64,000 nucleotides of DNA from DUPQ01 sp022706885 (GCA_022706885.1 JAKJBR010000004.1:31628-95627); one strand, 5' to 3'; counted from the first letter of the stretch, positions 53,819 through 62,784 are shown. Translations and numbers: made by a program. Notes: generated by a model not told the origin, from the sequence alone.

Positions 53819-55279
53819 ATGAATTACCTAGTATCATTATTTAAATCGATAGACATATCAGGAAAAACCGTAATAGTACTTATCCTGCTTATTTTCCTTG
53901 CAGCATTTGTTATCAACATACTTATTAAACTTAAGTATGTCAAGCTAAGCAAGCAGATTAATAACAGGCAGAACAGGCGGGCAGGCACATTTAACGATGA
54001 AATGCTTAACAAGATTGTTCAGGACTACAAAGTTGCGGGTGAAATAAACAGCAATAATGTCAACACTCAAGCCATCATTGAAAAGAATTTCGAGGAGAAT
54101 CTGAAAATTCCTACAATGGGCGAAACATTTGTAAGAAAAAGTCAGGCTATGATGGTTACATTGGGACTGTTGGGAACATTCATAGGACTGACCATTTCGG
54201 TAAGCGAACTGGTTAACGTTCTTCTGCAGGATATAGGGTCTGCATCCCTGGACTGGAACGAGATACTTGTAAGACTGGCCGGTGCAGCAAAAGGAATGGG
54301 AGCCGCTTTTACCACCAGCCTTGTAGGTCTTTTCGGTTCGGTTGTTCTCAACTTAACCTTAATCGCAGTTGACTGCGAAGACCAGAAAAGGTCACTGATG
54401 ATTGATATAGAAGAGTATCTTGACAACAATATCGCAGTACTGATAGCCAAAGACAAGGAAACCGAGTATACCATGATGAACAGGATACTTAAGGATACCT
54501 TTGTGGAATTCGGCTCGAAAATTGAAGACACTCTCAGAGAAACAGTGGAAACCTTCGGAGACAAACTGACCAATGTGGTCATGGATGTTTCGGTTTCATC
54601 TCAGGCACTTGACACTACCGTGGAAAGATTCGACAGCGCAATATCCACATTGGCTGTTGCCATGAGAGATATGTCGGACTTCAACCTTAACCTTAAAGAA
54701 AACGTAGAAAAGATGGATGTATCTTTCATAAAGATGAGCGAATCGTTATCCGATTCCACCAACCTAATAATCAAGAACTACGATGCTATAAGGATGTTTG
54801 CCGATGATGTTAAGAATGCCGCAGGACAGATGGCTATTTCCAATCAGGAAACCCTGGAACAGCTCGGCTATTTGGCAAATCAGGTAGATCAGACCGTTTC
54901 CGCTTTGCAACAACTTACACATTCAATGAAGCAATCCAGTGAGGAAAATGCCGCATCATTCAATAATATGAGAGATGCATTTGAAAAGGCCATAATCGCA
55001 ACCTCCATGGAAATATCTTCCCTGACCGATAAGATTAAACAATCCTTCCAGGAAGCTCTTAAAGAAAGCAGCGATATTATAGCGGAAAAGACTGCCGATA
55101 CAATGGAAAAATCCATGGCTAATATATATCAGATGTCCGAATCCTTTGAGAACAATCAGAAGATTCTGGCACAGACCATAGCATCTTTACCGGAACAGAC
55201 AATGGCATACAATAAATCGGTTTCCGGAAAGATACAGAAGAAACTGGATGAAATTGAAAAAGCCATAAAAAATGATTAA
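53819..55279 (+). CDS. MotA/TolQ/ExbB proton-channel family protein, ZorA-like
   Basis: This 486-residue protein has three predicted transmembrane helices (about 16-38, 111-133 and 160-184) with the stator signatures LGLLGTFIGLTIS and GMGAAFTTSLVGLFGS. The long cytoplasmic tail (about 200-486) is mostly coiled coil. That is as in ZorA and unlike short TolQ or ExbB. Family knowledge: such subunits form pentamers that rotate around a dimeric MotB/ZorB-type partner when ions flow. AAGGAG precedes the ATG. The next gene encodes the partner. The rest of a Zorya system is absent. Confidence 0.88.
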   Translation: MNYLVSLFKSIDISGKTVIVLILLIFLAAFVINILIKLKYVKLSKQINNRQNRRAGTFNDEMLNKIVQDYKVAGEINSNNVNTQAIIEKNFEENLKIPTMGETFVRKSQAMMVTLGLLGTFIGLTISVSELVNVLLQDIGSASLDWNEILVRLAGAAKGMGAAFTTSLVGLFGSVVLNLTLIAVDCEDQKRSLMIDIEEYLDNNIAVLIAKDKETEYTMMNRILKDTFVEFGSKIEDTLRETVETFGDKLTNVVMDVSVSSQALDTTVERFDSAISTLAVAMRDMSDFNLNLKENVEKMDVSFIKMSESLSDSTNLIIKNYDAIRMFADDVKNAAGQMAISNQETLEQLGYLANQVDQTVSALQQLTHSMKQSSEENAASFNNMRDAFEKAIIATSMEISSLTDKIKQSFQEALKESSDIIAEKTADTMEKSMANIYQMSESFENNQKILAQTIASLPEQTMAYNKSVSGKIQKKLDEIEKAIKND

Positions 55280-55308
55280 CGTAAGATAAGAGATAAGAGG
55301 TGATCTAA

Positions 55309-56349
55309 TTGAAACAAAGAGTGAGCTATTTGAAGAAAGTAGAACCGGAGAACTATTGGCCGTCATTTGCGGACGTTATGTCCACAATGGTGCTGATAAT
55401 GCTCTTCTTAGTTCTCATAGTGTTCATTAAAAACATAATAATATCCATAAATCTGGATGAACAGGAAGCCACTAATATTGCCACCGGAGCTCAGCTGGAA
55501 GCAACAAGAAACGATCTTGCCGCCAAGGAACTTACTCTTCAGGAAACACAACTGGATCTGGAAACAAAACAGACCATTCTTATCATGCTGGAAGAAGAAC
55601 TTGCAGCAAAAGAAATATCCTTGAGTCTGTTGGAAAACGAGTTGGCGGCAAAACAGGCCGCATTGGAGTTATCGGAGGAAGAAGCAACCAACCTGCAAAA
55701 CCTCATACTGATTCTGGCAGAGCAACAGGCTGCGCTGGAAGCTCAGAAGAAGGACCTTTTGGAACTGATAGCTTTAAATACAATAGAGTTGGATTCCATG
55801 AGAGAACAACTTCAGAAAGTGGCCGTAATGCAGGTGGACATATTCGAGAAGGTTAAGAGGTCCATAGACGAAGCGTTAGGTCCGGGGCAAGTTACTATCG
55901 GAGATAACGGGAATCTGATGATTACGGAGGGTATACTGTTTGACCAAGGAAAGTCGGATCTCAAACAATCTTCCTATGCCCTTATTGAAAAGCTTGCTAA
56001 AGCATTTGAAGAGGTCTTAAAAGATTCGGGTGAAAATATTGAAGCTATTATGATAGAAGGACATGCAAGTAGTGAAGGAGATTTTGATGTAAACCAAAAA
56101 CTGTCGACAGACAGAGCCAACGCAGTGTTACTGGAATTATTTAAATGGAATAGTAAACTTGGGACAAAACAATATGCACGTTACTTCGGAGCTGTCGGTT
56201 ATTCTAATTCCAGACTATTAGTAGATGATATTAAATATCCGCATAAAGCAGCCCAAAACAGAAGAATCGAGTTCTCCATAGTAGTACGGGAAGAGAATGT
56301 CGGACAGATAATTCAGGAGTATCTGGACTCGATAGACAAGAAAAAATAG
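55309..56349 (+). CDS. MotB/ZorB-like stator partner with OmpA peptidoglycan-binding domain
   Basis: The 346-residue protein has a short cytoplasmic start, then one transmembrane helix (about 24-42) with the likely ion-carrying Asp22 in WPSFADVMSTMVL. A Glu/Ala/Leu coiled coil (about 50-170) has repeating ELAAK units. The OmpA domain follows, with FDQGKSDLK, IEGHASSEGDFDVNQKLSTDRA and NRRIEFSIV. The start is a TTG codon after GAGGTGA. It lies 29 bases after the ZorA-like gene. The unusually long coiled coil would set the OmpA head far from the membrane to reach peptidoglycan. Confidence 0.88.
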   Translation: MKQRVSYLKKVEPENYWPSFADVMSTMVLIMLFLVLIVFIKNIIISINLDEQEATNIATGAQLEATRNDLAAKELTLQETQLDLETKQTILIMLEEELAAKEISLSLLENELAAKQAALELSEEEATNLQNLILILAEQQAALEAQKKDLLELIALNTIELDSMREQLQKVAVMQVDIFEKVKRSIDEALGPGQVTIGDNGNLMITEGILFDQGKSDLKQSSYALIEKLAKAFEEVLKDSGENIEAIMIEGHASSEGDFDVNQKLSTDRANAVLLELFKWNSKLGTKQYARYFGAVGYSNSRLLVDDIKYPHKAAQNRRIEFSIVVREENVGQIIQEYLDSIDKKK

Positions 56350-56357
56350 GAGATACA

Positions 56358-57260
56358 ATGGTAAGAAAAGATTTTAAAGATTTAAAGCTATATTTTTCCA
56401 ATTCCATGATAAGCCTCAAAGAAGGAGACTATGAGCATGCCATAAAAAGTTTCTCCCACCTTATTGACCAAGGTATCGAGCCTCAGAAATCCGTCATAGG
56501 ATTAATTACCGCCTATTCCTGTCTTACCAGGTATCCGGCGGCATTAAAGCTGTATGAAAAGAATAAGGATATTTTTATAGGCAACCCGTCAAACAGAAAC
56601 ATGCTTGTGGAGACCATGACCGCTCTTCTTATGAAGGAAACAAGTTTATTGAAGAAAAATGCACGCGGATCGCTTTCCACCGTATTCATGGCCAAACGTA
56701 TGAAAGCCGTTCATGAGGCATACCTTACGGATGAAGATAATCTTCTGGCCATTATTCTCATATGTTACTGGTATGCTGTATTGGGAGCAAGACCTTATGA
56801 AACGGAACAGATGATGAAGGATTTTCTGCGTAATGAATATGTATATGACGAATTCCGTTGGAAGCTTTTGGAGAAACTGGCCATTACCGACAAGGAACTT
56901 ATGGATGATATAACTATAGCGGGTATGTTCAGGAGAATACCGAGATATCTGGATCATTCATATATAAATCTGCTTCTCTTCTCCCACCTTTTAGGTGATG
57001 ACTTCGCTTCGGCAAGGGAGAAGATTGAAGTTCAGAGGATGAACGGAGTGGAACTTTCCGATGATGTAATGTGGAATTACATCAATTCCAGTGTGGAAAA
57101 CAACGATATTGATGATTTATCGGTCAACTTCGCGAAACGTCTTTTTGCAAAGGGCTGGATGGATCCCGTTATAGGGCAGGTTTTTCGGTATGCCAAAAAC
57201 AACCTGAATATTTATAACGTAACCAACGAGACCAAGGCATTGGACCTTTTCGGTATATGA
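56358..57260 (+). CDS. Helical repeat (TPR-like) protein of the motor operon, unknown function
   Basis: This 300-residue, all-helical soluble protein has no signal peptide. The first 60 residues (EGDYEHAIKSFSHLIDQGI, followed by LTRYPAALKLYEKNK) look like TPR hairpins, and the rest continues as helical pairs without clear motifs. It starts eight bases after the stator-partner gene with AGGAG upstream, and a strong terminator follows. It is therefore the third and last gene of this operon. It may couple the motor to a cytoplasmic partner. I see no nuclease or helicase motif. Confidence 0.8.
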   Translation: MVRKDFKDLKLYFSNSMISLKEGDYEHAIKSFSHLIDQGIEPQKSVIGLITAYSCLTRYPAALKLYEKNKDIFIGNPSNRNMLVETMTALLMKETSLLKKNARGSLSTVFMAKRMKAVHEAYLTDEDNLLAIILICYWYAVLGARPYETEQMMKDFLRNEYVYDEFRWKLLEKLAITDKELMDDITIAGMFRRIPRYLDHSYINLLLFSHLLGDDFASAREKIEVQRMNGVELSDDVMWNYINSSVENNDIDDLSVNFAKRLFAKGWMDPVIGQVFRYAKNNLNIYNVTNETKALDLFGI

Positions 57261-57316
57261 TTGTTTTATTAAACTTTATACCTTACCGCTAAACACTTAT
57301 TAAGCGATGAATAGTA

Positions 57317-57868
57317 TTACAGACAGCTCAGTATATCAATAAATGTATTGAGCTGTTTTTCATAGGGTATGTTTTCTTCCGAGGGAAAATGAATAAAAGA
57401 GATATATGGGTATGCCTGTACGGTACCTTTATGCAGTAACCTGTAAAATAAATCATTGCATACATATGTGCCGGCCGAATAGGATTTCCCGACAATATCC
57501 GTTTTATATACACATTCCGGATATTCCAGTGTTGCGGTTAATGCTGTTTCCGCCCCGGGAACAATTACACTGTCGGTTTTTGTTACTCCCGCATTGTCCG
57601 TAGCATTTGCATGATTTATATTCAACGCTATTCTTTCCGTGGCTATAACTTTCCTTGCTGCGGCTAATCCGGTAGCAATGACAATGTCGGGACGTACTTT
57701 ATTTATCTCTTTGTCAAGTACATCAAACGCCGTCTTATATGTTACATCCAGTATGATTTTATATATCTTATTTCCATTGATAATATCGGGAAGCCCTTCT
57801 ACCAGTTTCCTCGTAATATTATCCTGAAAATTTGCAAATGGTTGAAACCCCGAGATTAGTATCCTCAT
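57317..57868 (-). CDS. pcp: Pyroglutamyl-peptidase I
   Basis: Pcp is a cytosolic cysteine peptidase (C15) that removes N-terminal pyroglutamate. The 183 residues have the family start ILISGFQPFANF and the catalytic triad Glu in ATERIALN, Cys in GTYVCNDLFY and His in SFIHFP. It is slightly shorter than typical. Its last codons overlap the terminator of the opposing motor operon. It overlaps the amidohydrolase gene by four bases. Confidence 0.93.
   Translation of the reverse strand: MRILISGFQPFANFQDNITRKLVEGLPDIINGNKIYKIILDVTYKTAFDVLDKEINKVRPDIVIATGLAAARKVIATERIALNINHANATDNAGVTKTDSVIVPGAETALTATLEYPECVYKTDIVGKSYSAGTYVCNDLFYRLLHKGTVQAYPYISFIHFPSEENIPYEKQLNTFIDILSCL
57323..57360 (+). terminator. 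Terminator of the motor operon, inside the 3' end of pcp
   Basis: ACAGCTCAGTATA pairs with TGTATTGAGCTGT (two wobble pairs) around an eight-base loop, followed by TTTTT on the plus strand. It ends the operon finishing at 57260 and lies wholly within the last codons of the opposing pcp gene. Confidence 0.9.
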
Positions 57869-58725
57869 TTTAACGGAACAAGTTTTAAAGCATTTTCAAA
57901 GTACAGCTTATTCTTCACCTGCTGATTTAAATCCAGTGATTCTAAAAACTCTCTGTGCTTGGAATCAAAATAGTCTCTTGCATACAATATTCTGTCCTGA
58001 TACTGATTCAAAAACCGTAAAGCATGCTCGGGATCTCTTGTTAAAGCATTCAAACCGCTTCCCGCCGACATATCACAGTAAAGATTATCATACTTGTCCA
58101 AAAGCTTCTGAATCATACCTCCCTCTATTACCGGTCCTTTCGGATAAGGCTGTTTGTCATGTAAGCCGTCATCGGATATATGTGCCCAGAAACCGGGAGC
58201 GTGTCCCAGGAATATTGTTTCGGGACATTTTTGAAGAACTCTCTCCAAAGTATCTATACCGCCTCCGTACCAGAAATTGGGCCAGCCGTTGACATTGGAT
58301 CTATGAAACTCATAGTCAAAATGCATAATAACCGGTAACTCCAGCTCCCCTGCCGTCCTGAATAATCTGATAGCATCAAAATCGTCATACATCATTCTGA
58401 CTTTCAGTTCTCCGCAGACCTGAACTTTGTGTATATATGTTGCCGCTTTCAGATTCTGTATTGCATCGGGGTCTCTCGGGTCGGGGCAATATCCTAACAC
58501 AAATCTGTGGGGATAAGCCCTCTTATATGCCAATACCGCTTCGAAAGGTATGGGCCCTTTTGTATTGTATGAAGCCAATGCTCCGTTATAGTTTTCATAT
58601 TCCTGTCTCGGACACTCCCAGGAAAGAATCCATGTGACATCAATATCATTGTCATCCATGTTTTTTATAAATCCGTCCAAATCGGTCTTGTGCCAGTCGG
58701 CATGGTTATGAGCATCAATTATCAT
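57865..58725 (-). CDS. Amidohydrolase-superfamily (TIM-barrel) hydrolase
   Basis: This 286-residue metal-dependent hydrolase starts MIIDAHNHADWHKTDLDGF, carrying the HxH metal site. It also has PVIMHFDYEFHRSN, FLGHAPGFWAHI and CDMSAGSGLNALTRD. It resembles the amidohydrolase 2 family (decarboxylase/lactonase type); the substrate is unknown. The ATG at 58725 has AAGGAG nine bases upstream and is preferred over 58743. It overlaps the helicase gene by 11 bases. Confidence 0.86.
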   Translation of the reverse strand: MIIDAHNHADWHKTDLDGFIKNMDDNDIDVTWILSWECPRQEYENYNGALASYNTKGPIPFEAVLAYKRAYPHRFVLGYCPDPRDPDAIQNLKAATYIHKVQVCGELKVRMMYDDFDAIRLFRTAGELELPVIMHFDYEFHRSNVNGWPNFWYGGGIDTLERVLQKCPETIFLGHAPGFWAHISDDGLHDKQPYPKGPVIEGGMIQKLLDKYDNLYCDMSAGSGLNALTRDPEHALRFLNQYQDRILYARDYFDSKHREFLESLDLNQQVKNKLYFENALKLVPLK

Positions 58726-60037
58726 TTTCCATATCTCCTTCATTCGATAGATTCAGTATACCATCATTCTTTATCTCTTTTATGTCCGATTTACAATATT
58801 TCTTTATTTCTTCCAGTTTATCGTGGTCAAACGGCGTGATGAGTGAAACCGCTATGCCGTTTTTCATGGCTCTGCCGGTTCTGCCTATGCGGTGTATATA
58901 TTGCTCCTTATCATCGGGTAAATCAAAGTTTATCACGGCATCCACATCGGTTATGTCCAATCCCCTTGCTGCAACATCGGTGGCTACCAGCACGTTGAGC
59001 CGCTCCTCTTTGAAAGCTTTTATCGTTTTTTCCCTTCCGGCCTGCGACTTGCCTCCGTATATGCAATTTGCCGAGTATCCTTTTTCACGCAAATCATCGG
59101 TCAGCATCCTGACCATTCTTATAGTGTTGCAGAATATGAGCACTTTATATAATTCATTGTTATCCAGTATCTCTCTTACGGCTCTTGCCTTGAAACGCAT
59201 ATTCTGAACCGTTACATACATCTGATTAATGTCCGGCTTGTCCTCGTTCTGCTCTTCCACGGCTATCTCCACCGGATTTCTTTGATATAGCCAGGATATA
59301 TCCATCACTCCTATGGACATGGTGGCTGATAACATTGCTAAGTTTTTTCTGTCGGGCATCATATTCAGAATACCGGTCACTTCCTCAATAAATCCCATAT
59401 CCAGCATACGGTCGGCTTCATCCAGTACTGCGGTTCTGACTTTTGAAATATCAATAGTTTTGCGTTCGATATGGTCTCTTAATCTTCCCGGTGTGGCAAC
59501 AATAATCTGCGGATGCCTTTTCAATGCCTTTATCTGTCCTTCTATGGCTTTTCCGCCGTATATAGCCTCTATCCGCACTTTAGGAAGAAACTCCGACAAC
59601 TCCTTCAACTCGTCGCAAATCTGAATAACCAACTCTCTTGTCGGCGCCAGTATAAGGGCCTGTATGTCTTTGTTTTCATTATCCAGCTGTTCCAGAAGCG
59701 GTATACCGAATGCAAAAGTCTTTCCCGTTCCGGTAGGTGCTTTTGCAATAACGTCCCTGTACTGCATAAGTGGAGGAATAACAGCCGACTGAACGGTTGA
59801 GGAATAAACATACCCCTTTTTATTCAACGCTTTCATTATCCCTTCGGATAAATGCAAATCGGCAAATCCGGTACCGGAATAATTCAGTACCCGGCCATCC
59901 TGATTATATTCTACAGGTCGTTTTCTGAATTTAGTCGGTTGTCCGGCCTGCTTATCGTATTTTCTCTTTTTTTTGTAATGCTCTTTTTTCTTAAAAGTAT
60001 TTTTTCTTTTGCTTCTATTATTATCGGTCTTATACAT
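58715..60037 (-). CDS. DEAD-box RNA helicase
   Basis: This 440-residue ATP-dependent RNA helicase has a very basic N-terminus (about 1-45). It carries a Q motif (YSSTVQSAVIPPLM), motif I APTGTGKT, Ia PTRELVIQ, II DEADRMLD, III SATMS, V ATDVAARGLDI and VI YIHRIGRTGRA. It is short at the C-terminus compared with CshA and is closer to RhlE in layout. It probably acts in ribosome assembly or RNA decay. AAGG precedes the ATG, one base after the hisE stop. Confidence 0.93.
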   Translation of the reverse strand: MYKTDNNRSKRKNTFKKKEHYKKKRKYDKQAGQPTKFRKRPVEYNQDGRVLNYSGTGFADLHLSEGIMKALNKKGYVYSSTVQSAVIPPLMQYRDVIAKAPTGTGKTFAFGIPLLEQLDNENKDIQALILAPTRELVIQICDELKELSEFLPKVRIEAIYGGKAIEGQIKALKRHPQIIVATPGRLRDHIERKTIDISKVRTAVLDEADRMLDMGFIEEVTGILNMMPDRKNLAMLSATMSIGVMDISWLYQRNPVEIAVEEQNEDKPDINQMYVTVQNMRFKARAVREILDNNELYKVLIFCNTIRMVRMLTDDLREKGYSANCIYGGKSQAGREKTIKAFKEERLNVLVATDVAARGLDITDVDAVINFDLPDDKEQYIHRIGRTGRAMKNGIAVSLITPFDHDKLEEIKKYCKSDIKEIKNDGILNLSNEGDMENDN

Positions 60038-60038
60038 A

Positions 60039-60317
60039 TTACCTTCTGTTTCTCAATTCATCCTCAATCTTATCGAGAGTTATACCTCTTTCCACAAGCA
60101 ATACCATCAGGTGGTATACAAGGTCGGATACTTCATATACAATTTCCTGCTCAGAGCCGTTTTTTGCCGCAATAATGGTTTCCGAAGCTTCTTCACCTAT
60201 CTTCTTTAAAATCTTATCCAGACCTTTATCAAAAAGATAACAGGTATACGATCCTTCTTTAGGATTGCTCAATCTGTCGGCTATTACCTGATATAACTCA
60301 TTCAATATCTCATTCAT
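60039..60317 (-). CDS. hisE: Phosphoribosyl-ATP pyrophosphohydrolase
   Basis: HisE performs the second step of histidine synthesis. The 92 residues have the helical MazG-like fold with GSYTCYLFDKGLDKILKKIGEEASETIIAAKNG (residues about 21-53) and EVSDLVYHLMVLL, giving the Glu/Asp metal site. It is a separate protein rather than fused to HisI, but the two genes overlap by eight bases. Confidence 0.95.
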   Translation of the reverse strand: MNEILNELYQVIADRLSNPKEGSYTCYLFDKGLDKILKKIGEEASETIIAAKNGSEQEIVYEVSDLVYHLMVLLVERGITLDKIEDELRNRR

Positions 60318-60648
60318 TTTTCTTTATCTCCCCGTTTTGCTCTATCTGTCTGTAGAAACAGGACTGCTCGCCGGTATGGCATGCCTGCCCTTTCTGTTTA
60401 ACAAGATAAATCAATGCATCACCGTCGCAGTCCACCAGCACTTTAAGTACCTGTTGAGTGTTGCCGCTGGTCTCGCCTTTTACCCATTCGCTGTTTCTCG
60501 AACGGGAAAAGTATGTCGCTTTTCCTGTCTTAAGAGTTTTGTCAACCTGTTCTTTTTTTGCATATGCCAGCATAAGTACCTGTTTGGTATCAATATCCTG
60601 ACATATAACCGGAATTAATCCGTTTTGGTCAAACTGCAACTTTAGCAT
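60310..60648 (-). CDS. hisI: Phosphoribosyl-AMP cyclohydrolase
   Basis: HisI performs the third step of histidine synthesis. The 112 residues have VLMLAYAKKEQVDKTL, ATYFSRSRNSEWVKGETSGN and the zinc-binding DCDGDALIYLVKQ with GQACHTGEQSCF. It overlaps the upstream isomerase-like gene by 20 bases and hisE by eight. The other his genes are not in the window. Confidence 0.95.
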   Translation of the reverse strand: MLKLQFDQNGLIPVICQDIDTKQVLMLAYAKKEQVDKTLKTGKATYFSRSRNSEWVKGETSGNTQQVLKVLVDCDGDALIYLVKQKGQACHTGEQSCFYRQIEQNGEIKKNE

Positions 60649-61378
60649 CCAGAATCCCTTTTAAGTATGCACAACTTACTGCTATGCTCTTTTCCTTAGG
60701 CATATCAAACTGTTCCTGCTCCAGAATACACCAGTCGATAACATCGGAAACATTCAAAATAGATACAAAGTCTATCAATCCTCTTCCCAGTTCGGTGTCT
60801 TTACCTTCTTCGGATATATCCTTAAAATGCAGCGTATCCAATCTGTCTTTATACTTTTTGCAATATTCCAGCACGTCCACCCCGCCTTTAACCGCCCAGA
60901 GTGTATCTATCTGAAGAAAAATATCGCTGACGGTATTTTCCGCAAGTATATCAAAAAGCCTTTTTCCTTCATCAATAACGGTAAATTCAAAGGCATGATT
61001 GTGATAACCTATCTTTATACCGTATTTCTTTGCGTTTTCGCATGCAATGTTCAGATATTCCGCAACGGTTTTCATTCCGTCCGCGGAATGAAATTGTTCC
61101 GACAAATACGGGACTGCAACATATTTGTTGCCTATAACGGAGTTGTACTCCATTGTTTCGTGAAATTTATCCACAACGGCATTCAAGCCGGAATGACTTC
61201 CTGCCGGCAGTAATCCCAGATCATCCAGGTATTTCTTTGTTTCAATAGCTTCCTTGCCGTAAAAACCGGCAAATTCCACTCCGTCAAAACCTACCTGCTT
61301 TGCAATATGCATGGCATGATAAAAATCCTGTTCCGCGATATCTTTTATGGAATATAGTTGTAGAGCTGCTTTCGGCAT
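60629..61378 (-). CDS. Sugar phosphate isomerase/epimerase-like TIM barrel
   Basis: This 249-residue protein of the xylose-isomerase-like TIM-barrel family has YSIKDIAEQDFYHAM, GVEFAGFYG, IGYHNHAFEF, LQIDTLWAVKGG and LHFKDIS. The pattern fits inosose dehydratase, hydroxypyruvate isomerase or epimerase relatives. The substrate is unknown. GGAGG precedes the ATG. It lies before hisI with a 20-base overlap, which probably reflects co-transcription rather than a role in histidine synthesis. Confidence 0.88.
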   Translation of the reverse strand: MPKAALQLYSIKDIAEQDFYHAMHIAKQVGFDGVEFAGFYGKEAIETKKYLDDLGLLPAGSHSGLNAVVDKFHETMEYNSVIGNKYVAVPYLSEQFHSADGMKTVAEYLNIACENAKKYGIKIGYHNHAFEFTVIDEGKRLFDILAENTVSDIFLQIDTLWAVKGGVDVLEYCKKYKDRLDTLHFKDISEEGKDTELGRGLIDFVSILNVSDVIDWCILEQEQFDMPKEKSIAVSCAYLKGILDAKVAV

Positions 61379-61442
61379 TATTTCCTCCTTTTATAATCGG
61401 CATCTATCAGCAATTATACACATTAACCGATACCAATTCAAA

Positions 61443-62210
61443 TCACAGTAACGATATCTTGTACATTACTATACCTGCCGCACATGCCGCATTTAACGAT
61501 TCCGTCTTACCTTGCATAGGAATGGACAATGTTTCTGTAAGGTGCTTTCTTATCTTTTTATCCAACCCGTTGGATTCATTACCTATGACCAATGCACATC
61601 GTTTATCCAGACTGACCGTCTCGATATTGTGTCCGTTTGCATCCAATCCGTATATAACATAGCCGGCATTTTTCAGCACTGTAAAAATCTCTTCGCTTAT
61701 CTTTATGTACGGAACCCTGAATATCGAACCCATGCTTGCCCTCAAGGATTTTTCGTTATATAAATCGGTACATCCTTCCAGTGCAAACACGCAACCCATT
61801 CCGAAAGCTTCGGCACTTCTTATCATTGTTCCGGCGTTTTTCGGATCGTTTATTCTGTCCATTACAAGCACCGGATTGCCTTTTTTAAGCACATCCGGAA
61901 CATCGAATTTAGGAGGTATTCCCAGTGCCAGAATTCCTTCGGGACTTTTCATGTAGGACAATGACTCCAATATACCGTCTCTCACAAGATAGACATCCTT
62001 GACGGTAAGCTTATCCACATAAGACATATTGTTCTGATAATATGTGTCGCTTACATACACTTCCGTTATTCTTATACGGCTGCTTAATGCTTCATCCAGC
62101 AGTTTCCTGCCTTCGATGAAAAAAAGGTCCTCACGATTGCGGACCTTTTTTCTATCCAAGCTTTTCAGCCTTTTGATTTTCTTATTGTCCCCGGATTCTA
62201 TGCGGTTCAT
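61443..62210 (-). CDS. TrmH/SpoU-family RNA 2'-O-methyltransferase
   Basis: This 255-residue SPOUT methyltransferase has an N-terminal RNA-binding domain (KRLKSLDRKKVRNREDLFFIEGRKLLDEAL, about residues 13-42). The knot region has VLVMDRINDPKNAGTMIRSAEAFG, LVIGNESNGL and LSIPMQGKTESLNAACAAGI. It begins five bases after rplT, a usual position for this rRNA or tRNA methylase. Confidence 0.93.
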   Translation of the reverse strand: MNRIESGDNKKIKRLKSLDRKKVRNREDLFFIEGRKLLDEALSSRIRITEVYVSDTYYQNNMSYVDKLTVKDVYLVRDGILESLSYMKSPEGILALGIPPKFDVPDVLKKGNPVLVMDRINDPKNAGTMIRSAEAFGMGCVFALEGCTDLYNEKSLRASMGSIFRVPYIKISEEIFTVLKNAGYVIYGLDANGHNIETVSLDKRCALVIGNESNGLDKKIRKHLTETLSIPMQGKTESLNAACAAGIVMYKISLL

Positions 62211-62215
62211 GGTTT

Positions 62216-62560
62216 TTACTTAACCGAACTGACAAGTGATGCAAAGGCTTTCGGATCGTTTACCGCCATGTCGGCAAGTACTTTTCTGTTAAGTTCAATA
62301 CCGTTATTCTTGAGAGCCGATATGAATCTGGAATAAGTTATTCCGTTTGTTCTTGCCGCAGCATTTATTCTTGCAATCCAGAGCTTTCTGAAGTTACGCT
62401 TGTTTGCTCTTCTTGCAATGTATGCGTAATTCAGCGATTTCATTACCTGCTGCTTGGCAACTCTGAAATTCTTACTCTTTTGTCCGAAATATCCCTTTGC
62501 GAGCTTTAATACTCTTTTATGTCTTCTACGTTTTGTTACGCCGCTTTTTACTCTTGCCAT
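62216..62560 (-). CDS. rplT: 50S ribosomal protein L20
   Basis: L20 is an early-assembly protein of the large subunit and in Bacillus represses its own operon. The 114 residues start ARVKSGVTKRRRHKRVLKLAKG and include YAYIARRANKRNFRKLWI and GITYSRFISAL. It follows rpmI and infC in the standard order. Confidence 0.97.
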   Translation of the reverse strand: MARVKSGVTKRRRHKRVLKLAKGYFGQKSKNFRVAKQQVMKSLNYAYIARRANKRNFRKLWIARINAAARTNGITYSRFISALKNNGIELNRKVLADMAVNDPKAFASLVSSVK

Positions 62561-62574
62561 TTGTCTGTTCCTCC

Positions 62575-62772
62575 TTACTTGTACGGGATAAGCTTCTTGA
62601 TTGTCGGTGCATCCGCATCCGATGCGAAAGCCGTTGCTCTGTTATCCGTTTTTGCTCTCTTGGTCTTAGATATCAGTCTGTGCCTTCTGAAAGCATGTCC
62701 CATTTTTATCTTTCCGCTTGCGGTTACTCTGAACCTTTTTTTCGAAGCGCTGTGTGTTTTTAGTTTTGCCAT
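62575..62772 (-). CDS. rpmI: 50S ribosomal protein L35
   Basis: This 65-residue basic protein has KTHSASKKRFRVTASGKIKM and the middle motif HAFRRHRLISKTKRAKT. It lies between infC and rplT in the standard operon. Confidence 0.97.
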   Translation of the reverse strand: MAKLKTHSASKKRFRVTASGKIKMGHAFRRHRLISKTKRAKTDNRATAFASDADAPTIKKLIPYK

Positions 62773-62784
62773 ATTCTAATCCTC

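Noticed and set aside
53819..57260. A complete Zorya defence system
   Set aside because: Only ZorA- and ZorB-like genes are present. No ZorC, ZorD helicase or ZorE nuclease is found in the operon or next to it.
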